This document shows positions 1 to 5,588 of a stretch of DNA of 9,364 nt, one piece after another. The DNA comes from an uncultured Loktanella sp. (GTDB lineage Bacteria; Pseudomonadota; Alphaproteobacteria; Rhodobacterales; Rhodobacteraceae), in assembly GCA_913061335.1 (NCBI GenBank), contig CAJXTP010000105.1, forward strand, positions 1 to 9,364. The letters run 5' to 3'. The notes beneath the pieces were generated by a model. It saw nothing but the letters and a program-made list of their open reading frames with translations. It was not told the origin of the DNA and searched no databases. The position numbers and the translations under genes were made by a program. The stretch's first letter is position 1, and the number at the start of each line of letters is the position of its first letter.

Positions 1-46
1 TACACCTCTCTATTCGTCGGCAGCGTCAGATGTGTATAAGAGACAG
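1..46 (+). other. Illumina Nextera/P5 library adapter (non-genomic)
   Basis: This is synthetic library sequence, not part of the organism. Bases 1-5 (TACAC) match the end of the P5 flow-cell oligo. Bases 6-13 (CTCTCTAT) match the Nextera i5 index N502/S502. Bases 14-27 are TCGTCGGCAGCGTC, the Nextera read-1 overhang, and 28-46 are the 19-base Tn5 mosaic end AGATGTGTATAAGAGACAG. The order P5, index, overhang, mosaic end is exactly that of a Nextera fragment, so genomic sequence starts at about 47. Translated on the minus strand the adapter gives the tell-tale peptide LLYTSDAADE. Any gene call crossing base 46 is an artefact. Confidence 0.98.
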
Positions 47-1071
47 ATACCGGCTCTGCCAGCGCAGTAATGCGCGGGCGTGTTTTGGCAGCGACTGAAG
101 AGCTTGGATTTGAATTTAGCGAAGTCGGTCGGTCGTTGCAAAGCAACACCACCCGCACAATAGGGATTGTCATCCCGTCCATTGCGAACCCTGTATTTGC
201 AGACGCCGTACAGGGTGCACAGGAAGTATTTCAATCAGCCGGTTATCAAACCCTTCTTGTGTGCACAAATTATGATAGCGAATTTGAAACCCAAGCTATT
301 CGAATGTTAATGGCCAAACAGGTCGACGGATTTGTTCTGACAGTCAGTGACGCGCATTCCAGCGAAGGTTTGACTTCAATTCAGGGCCGCAGAATACCGC
401 ACTGCCTGCTTTTCAACATGGCACCTGACAAAGAGCAAAGCTGGTCGGTTGATGATTGCTCAGCGGCATCGAGGGTTTCGGACTCTTTTGCTGAACAAGG
501 CCACGCGGATGTTGGATTTCTGGCGCTCAAATTTAAAAGCTCTGATCGTGCGCGACAACGATATCAAGGATTTATTGATGGATGTGCCCGAAATGGCATG
601 AAACTGCCCGCGTTGCTGGAAATTGAAGAAGATAGTCATGAACTGACCGACTTCCTCAAAGATTTCTTACAAGAAAATCCGACGCTCACCGGTATATTCG
701 CCTCCAACGACTTTCTCGCACTTGCGACGATCCGTAGCGCGCGGGCACTGGGATTGCGGGTTCCTCAGGACCTGTCGATTGTAGGTTTTGACGGCATCGA
801 AGTGGGCACCATGGTAGAGCCTAGTCTGGCGACGATTGCGACCGATCCAAAAATGATGGGCAACGGGGCGGCCAGAACGGTCTTGTCAGTCATCAACAGC
901 ACCCCCGCACCTGAACTACCTGACCCAAAAACAACATTCAGTTTCCGCGCCGGAGGCAGCCTTGCGTCTGCGGCAGCAGAAAGAGCAGACGGCGAAAAGG
1001 CTGCAACCCTTTCGCCGTCAAACAATCCAACCAAGAAGAACGATAAAATCCAACGGGAGAGATCACTATGA
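47..1071 (+). CDS. LacI-family transcriptional regulator, 5'-truncated by contig edge
   Basis: Ligand-responsive repressor or activator that probably controls the downstream transport and catabolic operon. The reading frame is open from the adapter boundary (in-frame codons from 49), before the internal ATG at 70. The residues ahead of that ATG (TGSASAV) and those after it (MRGRVLAATEELGF) match the usual stretch around the third helix of a LacI DNA-binding domain, so the true start lies upstream and roughly 25 residues, including the recognition helix, are missing. The hinge-helix region (EVGRSLQSN) follows, then a periplasmic-binding-protein-like effector domain opening with TIGIVIPSIANPVF and containing GIFASNDFLALATIRSAR and the conserved LSIVGFDGIE. 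After the expected end of the domain (near FRAGGSLA) there is an unusual polar tail of about 35 residues rich in A, E, K and N. The stop overlaps the binding-protein start in ATGA, so the two genes are probably cotranscribed. Its ligand and operator cannot be read from this window. Confidence 0.92.
988..1019 (+). promoter_or_regulatory. Strong RNA hairpin near the 3' end of the regulator gene
   Basis: The arm GACGGCGAAAAGG (988-1000) pairs with CCCTTTCGCCGTC (1007-1019) around a 6-base loop CTGCAA. This gives a 13-base-pair stem with a single A-C mismatch (998/1009). It lies inside the polar C-terminal tail of the regulator, 48 bases before the binding-protein ATG. No T-run follows on either strand, so it is not an obvious intrinsic terminator. 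A role as an mRNA processing or stability element, or as an attenuator ahead of the binding-protein gene, is inferred. It could also be an incidental consequence of the tail coding sequence. Confidence 0.6.
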
Positions 1072-2063
1072 GATATAAACTAGCAACCGCATTTATGGCA
1101 ATGACGATAGCGTCACCTGTACTGGCCGAAGACGCCGTGTGTTACAACTGCCCGCCACAATGGGCTGATTGGGCGTCGATGCTGGAGGCAATCGATCAAG
1201 AAATCGATATCCAAATGCCCCATGACAACAAGAACTCCGGCCAGACGCTCAGCCAGCTTTTAGCCGAAAGAAACAACCCCATCGCTGACGTCGCGTATTA
1301 TGGTGTGACGACTGGCATCAAAGCCGGCAATGAGGGTGTTGCTACGCCATATTTCCCAGCTGGTTTCGACGAAATTCCAGATGGACTGAAGGACCCAGAG
1401 GGCCGATGGTTCGCAATTCACTACGGAACGCTTGGGTTTTTCGTAAACGTTGATGCTCTTGGTGGCGCCGAAGTACCTCAGTGTTTTGCCGATCTCATGA
1501 AGCCCGAGTATCGCGGCATGGTTGGATATCTCGACCCTTCTTCGGCTTTTGTTGGCTATGCAGGCGCGGTTGCTGTCAACATCGCCTTTGGTGGCGATTT
1601 GGATAACTTCGATCCGGCGATCAACTACTTCAACGAATTGGCTGAGAACTTACCTATCGTGCCCAAACAGACGTCTTATGCGCGTGTCGTTTCAGGTGAA
1701 ATCCCGATCTTGTTCGACTATGATTTCAACGCCTATCGTGGCAAATACGAAGAGGACGGTAACTTCGAATTTGTATTACCCTGTGAAGGATCGGTACGGG
1801 TGCCATATGTCATGAGCTTGGTGAACGACGGACCGAACCCTGAGCTTGGCAAACGCGTTTTGGACTTTATCCTGTCAGATCAGGGTCAGGCGATTTGGAC
1901 CAACGCTTATTTGCAGCCAGCACGCCCAGTTGAATTGCCCGCTGATGTCGCGGCAAAGTTCTTGCCTGCAAGCGATTACGAACGCGCAGTCGCGGTGGAC
2001 TATGCCAAAATGGAGCAGGCTCAGGCTGGTTTCGGCGAGCGCTACCTGTCCGAAGTCGACTAA
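1068..2063 (+). CDS. ABC transporter periplasmic solute-binding protein (phosphonate/Fe3+-type)
   Basis: Captures the substrate in the periplasm and delivers it to the two permeases that follow. The 331-residue product begins with a Sec signal peptide: a basic MRYK, a hydrophobic core, and likely cleavage after SPVLA at residue 20. The mature part looks like the bilobed binding proteins of iron(III), 2-aminoethylphosphonate and polyamine importers, with features such as IADVAYYGV (72-80), YGTLGFFVNVDAL (119-131), PEYRGMVGYLDPSSA (146-160), SGEIPILFDYDF (209-220) and a late VLDFILSDQGQAIW (264-277). Four cysteines occur in the mature chain, C25 and C28 as a CxxC at its very start, plus C139 and C239, which is unusual. 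The start is supported by GGGAGAG at 1055-1061, six bases before the ATG, and by the ATGA overlap with the regulator. The substrate is inferred from the phosphodiesterase and GlpD downstream. A phosphonate or polyamine cannot be excluded from sequence alone. Confidence 0.9.
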   Translation: MRYKLATAFMAMTIASPVLAEDAVCYNCPPQWADWASMLEAIDQEIDIQMPHDNKNSGQTLSQLLAERNNPIADVAYYGVTTGIKAGNEGVATPYFPAGFDEIPDGLKDPEGRWFAIHYGTLGFFVNVDALGGAEVPQCFADLMKPEYRGMVGYLDPSSAFVGYAGAVAVNIAFGGDLDNFDPAINYFNELAENLPIVPKQTSYARVVSGEIPILFDYDFNAYRGKYEEDGNFEFVLPCEGSVRVPYVMSLVNDGPNPELGKRVLDFILSDQGQAIWTNAYLQPARPVELPADVAAKFLPASDYERAVAVDYAKMEQAQAGFGERYLSEVD

Positions 2064-2082
2064 ACAAATCCGTCAAAACAGT

Positions 2083-2108
2083 GGGGTCGCGTCATTGCAC
2101 GCGACCCC
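2083..2108 (+). promoter_or_regulatory. Perfect 10-bp intercistronic hairpin between binding-protein and permease genes
   Basis: GGGGTCGCGT (2083-2092) and ACGCGACCCC (2099-2108) are perfect inverted repeats around the loop CATTGC. The stem fills much of the 57-base gap between the binding-protein stop and the permease start. There is no T-tract, so full termination is unlikely. Hairpins in this position of importer operons, as in the known malE-malF case, can stabilise the upstream mRNA and lower downstream expression, which would give more binding protein than permease. The stem ends one base before the GAGGA Shine-Dalgarno sequence (2110-2114), so folding could also hinder ribosome loading on the permease. 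Confidence 0.75.
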
Positions 2109-2109
2109 C

Positions 2110-2114
2110 GAGGA
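2110..2114 (+). promoter_or_regulatory. Ribosome binding site of first permease, abutting hairpin
   Basis: GAGGA lies six bases ahead of the ATG at 2121 and one base after the base of the preceding stem. It fixes the permease start and places translation initiation within reach of the RNA structure. Confidence 0.7.
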
Positions 2115-2120
2115 TATATC

Positions 2121-2924
2121 ATGACAAATCGAACCTTTGTAATGGCGTGCCTCACGCCACTGTTCATCTTTTCTCTGTTGTTTTTGGCACTGCCGCTTGG
2201 GCGGCTTTTCCTTGCCTCGGGTGAAGGTGACGCTGGCTGGGCAGTCTATCTCGATATTGTGCGCAAACCGCGCTATTTGAACACGCTCGTCCTGACAGTA
2301 CTTGTGTCGCTCGCGACAACTATCGCGGCCTTGGTGGTGTCCACCACAGCGGGCATGTTCCTCGTTCGTAACCGGTTTTGGGGCCGCGGAACCGTGCTGT
2401 CGGTGCTCACATTGCCTTTGGCCTTTCCGGGTGTGGTGATCGGCTTTCTGATTATCCTTTTGGGTGGCCGTCAAGGATTGGTGAACCAATTGACTCCGGG
2501 CCATGTGGTGTTTGCCTATTCCGCAATCGGCTTGTTTCTTGGGTATCTCTATTTCTCGATCCCGCGTGTCTTACTCACTGTGATGGCGGCCGCAGAGAAG
2601 CTTGATCCAGCCCTTGAGGAAGCTGCCCGCACGATGGGGGCCTCACCTTACCGCGTTGTGATGGATGTAATCATCCCGGGGCTTATGCCGTCGCTGGTTG
2701 CTTCGGGTGCGATTGCCTTCGCCACTGCGATGGGCGCGTTTGGCACCGCCTTCACGTTGGCTACAAACATCGATGTTATTCCGATGGTTATTTATACCGA
2801 ATTCACACTATCCGCCAACATTGCCATGGCCTCTGCCCTGTCGATTGTTCTGGGTATTATCACATGGATTTTGCTGCTGATTGCGCGGTCCTTGTCTGGT
2901 TCAACTGTTGCTGGGGGAGGCTAA
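2121..2924 (+). CDS. ABC transporter permease, first subunit
   Basis: Inner-membrane channel subunit of the importer, 267 residues, with about six hydrophobic segments: roughly 7-31, 55-82, 92-115, 128-155, 190-215 and 234-256. The cytoplasmic EAA loop that docks on the ATPase is clear at 166-190 (EEAARTMGASPYRVV, with the conserved Gly at 173, then IIPGLMP). Domain type and length fit the binding-protein-dependent inner-membrane component family (BPD_transp_1), closest in feel to the PotB/PhnU-type first permeases. Start ATG at 2121 is set by GAGGA six bases upstream. The stop lies one base before the second permease's ATG, with that gene's ribosome binding site inside this gene's last codons, so translation is coupled. 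The two permeases are separate proteins here, unlike iron or aminoethylphosphonate systems in which they are fused. Confidence 0.92.
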   Translation: MTNRTFVMACLTPLFIFSLLFLALPLGRLFLASGEGDAGWAVYLDIVRKPRYLNTLVLTVLVSLATTIAALVVSTTAGMFLVRNRFWGRGTVLSVLTLPLAFPGVVIGFLIILLGGRQGLVNQLTPGHVVFAYSAIGLFLGYLYFSIPRVLLTVMAAAEKLDPALEEAARTMGASPYRVVMDVIIPGLMPSLVASGAIAFATAMGAFGTAFTLATNIDVIPMVIYTEFTLSANIAMASALSIVLGIITWILLLIARSLSGSTVAGGG

Positions 2925-2925
2925 C

Positions 2926-3717
2926 ATGTTAAAATCCAAAATAAAAATGTTACAACTTGCAGTCACACTGCTTGCCTGTGCTTTCCTTTTTGTTCCGATA
3001 GTTTTGTCAGTCATGGCCGGGCTGACGGTGAATTACTTTCAAGGTATCTCTTCCGGTTTGACCCTGAAATGGGTGTTTCAGGTCTGGGACCTTTACGCAG
3101 GCAGCATTTTCTTATCCATGTGGTTGGCCGTCGCCTGCTTGTTTTGCACGTTAATCATCGGACTGCCGGCGGCTTACGGGTTGGCCCGCCATCCCGGCTG
3201 GATGTCCCGTCTGTTGGAAGAATTCATTTCCCTCCCACTTGCTATACCGGGATTGGCGCTCGCCCTAGCACTTCTTCAGCTTTACGGCTCGATGAAGGGG
3301 TTTCGCGCCTCATGGACGTTCATTCTAGTTGGGCATGTTCTTTACACGCTGCCCTTTATGGTGCGCTCCATTCTGGCTGTGCTAGCCTCCATGGACCTCA
3401 AAACGCTTGAAGAAGGTGCGGCTTCACTTGGTGCGTCGCCATGGCAACGGTTTCGCGACATTGTCGTTCCCAACGCCATGCCTGGAATCCTTGCTGGCGC
3501 GCTGACAGTAGTTACGCTTTCCATCGGTGAATTTAACCTCACTTGGATGCTGCACACCCCGTATCTCAAGACGTTGCCCGTCGGCCTTGCCGACAGCTAT
3601 GCGTCAATGCGACTCGAGATCGCCTCGGCCTACACCCTCGTCTTTTTCATACTGATCGTCCCGCTCTTGATGGCCATGCAATGGGCCTCAGCGCGTGCAC
3701 AAAGGATTACACAATGA
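2926..3717 (+). CDS. ABC transporter permease, second subunit
   Basis: Second channel-forming membrane subunit, 263 residues from the ATG at 2926. That start is chosen because a very strong GGGGGAGG (2913-2920) lies five bases upstream. A longer reading from TTG at 2881 would add 15 non-hydrophobic residues deep inside the first permease. Hydrophobic segments lie near 8-32, 58-87, 100-120, 131-154, 186-204 and 235-253. The EAA loop is at 162-186 (EEGAASLGASPWQRF, then IVVPNAMP). The second Ala of the EAA signature is Gly, a variation seen in the family. The type resembles PotC/PhnV-like second permeases. The end overlaps the ATPase start in ATGA, so the two are translationally coupled and likely made in equal amounts. 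Confidence 0.92.
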   Translation: MLKSKIKMLQLAVTLLACAFLFVPIVLSVMAGLTVNYFQGISSGLTLKWVFQVWDLYAGSIFLSMWLAVACLFCTLIIGLPAAYGLARHPGWMSRLLEEFISLPLAIPGLALALALLQLYGSMKGFRASWTFILVGHVLYTLPFMVRSILAVLASMDLKTLEEGAASLGASPWQRFRDIVVPNAMPGILAGALTVVTLSIGEFNLTWMLHTPYLKTLPVGLADSYASMRLEIASAYTLVFFILIVPLLMAMQWASARAQRITQ

Positions 3718-4748
3718 CTCTGCGTCTTACACACACCGCCAAGACCTATCCCGATGGCACGGAAGCCCTTTTGCCGACCGACCTTTCCGTCGGAAAGGGT
3801 GAAATTGTCTCGCTGCTGGGCCCATCGGGCTGCGGGAAAACCACGTTATTGCGCATCATTGCGGGGTTAGAGACCCCCGATGCTGGAAGCGATATCTGGT
3901 TTGACGATGATAACGTGACAGCGCTCCCCGTTGAGCGTCGCCAAGTCGGAATGGTGTTTCAATCATATGCCTTGTTCCCAAATATGTCAGTGCGAGCCAA
4001 TATCGGCTACGGGTTGAAAATGCAGAGATTGCCCAAATCCGAAATCGATGCACGCGTCACTGAAGTCTTGGAGATGTGTCAGCTTCAGCCTTTTGCTGCG
4101 CGCGCGATTACGGCGCTATCTGGTGGCCAACGACAGCGCGTTGCCCTTGCACGGGCGATTGCACCCCGTCCAAGGTTGCTATTGTTAGATGAACCGCTTT
4201 CGGCGCTTGATGCGTCTTTACGTGAAATCCTGCGCGACGAGTTGGCCGTGCTGTTACGCGAATTCGACATTACAGCGATTTTCGTAACCCATGACCAAGA
4301 CGAAGCCATGGCAATTGCGGATCGTGTCGCGGTCATGTCGCACGGTCGCATCGTGCAAAGTGGCACACCTGAAGATCTTTATCGCAATCCGACGTCTTCC
4401 TTTGTTGCAGGATTTGTCGGAAATGCGATGCCCCTTCGCGGCAAAGCGGATGGCACAAAGTTGCATCTCAATGGTGGCACGCTGACGCTTCCGATGGATG
4501 GTGTTGGGCAAACTGTTTTTGTGCGCGCCGAAGACGTGCAGATTATTAAAAACGGCCCGCTTCGTGGAAAAGTAGAAACCGTGACATTCTTGGGGACACA
4601 TTATCGCATTGGCATATCTGGCATCGCGTCCGACACGATCGCGTCAATCCACTCAGGGCAAGTTGCGCCGAAAGTGGGCGACACGATCAACGTATCAATC
4701 AAGCCTGAAACCTTGATGCTATTGCCGGATGAGGCAGACGTCGCATGA
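3714..4748 (+). CDS. ABC transporter ATP-binding protein (PotA/PhnT-like, with TOBE domain)
   Basis: Cytoplasmic ATPase that powers the importer, 344 residues from the ATG at 3714. That start is supported by AAGGA (3702-3706) and the ATGA overlap with the second permease. An upstream ATG in the same frame at 3543 would lie inside the permease gene and add a non-homologous leader. All catalytic motifs are intact: Walker A GPSGCGKTT (36-44), Q-loop Gln83, signature LSGGQ (135-139), Walker B LLLLDEP (155-161), D-loop SALD (163-166) and switch His193. A regulatory C-terminal TOBE-type domain spans about 240-340 (for example VETVTFLGTHYRIGI), as in spermidine/putrescine, iron and phosphonate importer ATPases. 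UgpC and MalK-type ATPases share this layout, so the ATPase alone does not settle the substrate. It overlaps the phosphodiesterase start by four bases. Confidence 0.95.
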   Translation: MTLRLTHTAKTYPDGTEALLPTDLSVGKGEIVSLLGPSGCGKTTLLRIIAGLETPDAGSDIWFDDDNVTALPVERRQVGMVFQSYALFPNMSVRANIGYGLKMQRLPKSEIDARVTEVLEMCQLQPFAARAITALSGGQRQRVALARAIAPRPRLLLLDEPLSALDASLREILRDELAVLLREFDITAIFVTHDQDEAMAIADRVAVMSHGRIVQSGTPEDLYRNPTSSFVAGFVGNAMPLRGKADGTKLHLNGGTLTLPMDGVGQTVFVRAEDVQIIKNGPLRGKVETVTFLGTHYRIGISGIASDTIASIHSGQVAPKVGDTINVSIKPETLMLLPDEADVA

Positions 4749-5569
4749 CGCGCATAATACAAATATCAGACCCGCATATCGTCCCGCACGGCCAACTGGC
4801 CTACGGCCAAGTTGATACAGCAGAGGAACTTGCCAATTGTGTTGAAACGATCAACCGGAGCCTGCCAGAAATCGGCCCCATCGATTTGGTAATTGTCTCA
4901 GGTGATTTGACCGACTTTGGCACTGAAGAAGAATATCAACGTTTTCGTAGTCTCATGAAGCCGCTGGACCTGCCGTTTCGTGCGATTCCGGGAAATCACG
5001 ATGATGTGGAAGCCATGCGATCTTCCTTCTCGGACCAGTCATGGGTGCCGGCCGATGGCCCGATCAACTGGGCTATGGAGTTTGACGATCTTGCAGTGAT
5101 TGGTTTGGACAGCAGTGTCGCCGACAAAGCCCACGGTCATCTTGTCGATGCAACTTTGAACTTTCTGACAGCAAAACTTGATGCCCTAGAAGGCAAGCCA
5201 ACCATTGTGACCGTGCACCACCCACCCGTTTTGACGGGCATAGAGAAGATGGACATTCAAAATTTACGGGACAGCAAACAATTGAAAACGATCTTGTCAG
5301 GGTACAATGGCGAACTGCGCCTGACCTGCGGACATGTGCACCGCAATATCGTTGCGCCTTTTGGTGACTTAATTTGCCAGATAGCCCCGGGTGTATCCCA
5401 TGCCGTGACCATGGACCTGCGGATCGGTGCCCCCAATTGCCTAACCAAAGAACCCGGTGGCTTTCTTCTGCACGAAATGCGTGGCGGGATTTTGACTCAA
5501 ACCATTCCCATCGGTCATTTTGATGGGCCTCACCTGTTCTATCCAGACAAAACTAATCACCAGACTTAA
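4745..5569 (+). CDS. GpdQ-like metallophosphodiesterase (glycerophosphodiesterase / class III cyclic-nucleotide PDE family)
   Basis: Cytoplasmic dinuclear-metal phosphodiesterase of 274 residues, the usual size for GpdQ and CpdA-type enzymes. No signal peptide is seen: the protein opens directly with the first metal motif. Ligands are complete: D9 and H11 (SDPH), D54 (SGDLTD), N84 and H85 (PGNHDD), H158 (VHHPP), and H197 and H199 (CGHVH). Besides these, the spacing and segments such as YGQVDTAEELANCVETIN near the N-terminus, the HHPP motif followed by a Met-Asp (MD), and HFDGPHLFYP near the C-terminus look more like Enterobacter GpdQ, which hydrolyses glycerophosphodiesters, than CpdA. Expected reaction: glycerophosphodiester plus water to an alcohol and glycerol-3-phosphate. 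Location between an importer ATPase (ATGA overlap) and, further on, GlpD supports this. The family is promiscuous, so 3',5'-cAMP or phosphonate monoesters remain possible substrates. The ribosome site is modest (GAGG, 4731-4734), consistent with coupled translation. Confidence 0.9.
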   Translation: MTRIIQISDPHIVPHGQLAYGQVDTAEELANCVETINRSLPEIGPIDLVIVSGDLTDFGTEEEYQRFRSLMKPLDLPFRAIPGNHDDVEAMRSSFSDQSWVPADGPINWAMEFDDLAVIGLDSSVADKAHGHLVDATLNFLTAKLDALEGKPTIVTVHHPPVLTGIEKMDIQNLRDSKQLKTILSGYNGELRLTCGHVHRNIVAPFGDLICQIAPGVSHAVTMDLRIGAPNCLTKEPGGFLLHEMRGGILTQTIPIGHFDGPHLFYPDKTNHQT

Positions 5570-5573
5570 TTTT

Positions 5574-5588
5574 GAGGGTATAAACGTG
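5574..5588 (+). promoter_or_regulatory. Ribosome binding site and GTG start of the Na/Pi-type transporter
   Basis: GAGGG (5574-5578) is followed after seven bases by GTG at 5586, just after the phosphodiesterase stop at 5567-5569. This decides the start. The in-frame ATG codons at 5520 and 5523 would lie inside the phosphodiesterase gene and add 22 residues unlike the family N-terminus, which begins with a hydrophobic segment straight away. Confidence 0.75.

Noticed and set aside
70..72. ATG at 70 as the true start of the regulator
   Set aside because: Homology to the LacI DNA-binding domain continues upstream in frame to the adapter boundary, and a start here would remove most of that domain.
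10..234. Minus-strand open frame of 74 codons at the left edge
   Set aside because: Its C-terminus (LLYTSDAADE) is the translated Nextera adapter, and the rest is antisense to the LacI-type gene.
881..905. TTGTCAGTCATC as a possible Pho box half-site
   Set aside because: There is no second half at the required 11-base spacing and it is in regulator coding sequence.
1441..1456. AACGTT-centred LacI-like operator in the SBP gene
   Set aside because: Only three bases on each side pair symmetrically and it lies within coding sequence, so it is likely chance.
2881..2925. TTG start for the second permease
   Set aside because: The ATG at 2926 has a near-perfect ribosome site at 2913-2920, and the extra residues overlap the first permease.
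3543..3713. Longer N-terminus for the ABC ATPase
   Set aside because: It lies inside the second permease gene and shows no family similarity; the ATG at 3714 has a good ribosome site and an ATGA overlap.
5520..5585. ATG starts for the Na/Pi-type transporter inside the phosphodiesterase gene
   Set aside because: GTG at 5586 has GAGGG seven bases upstream and gives the expected family N-terminus.
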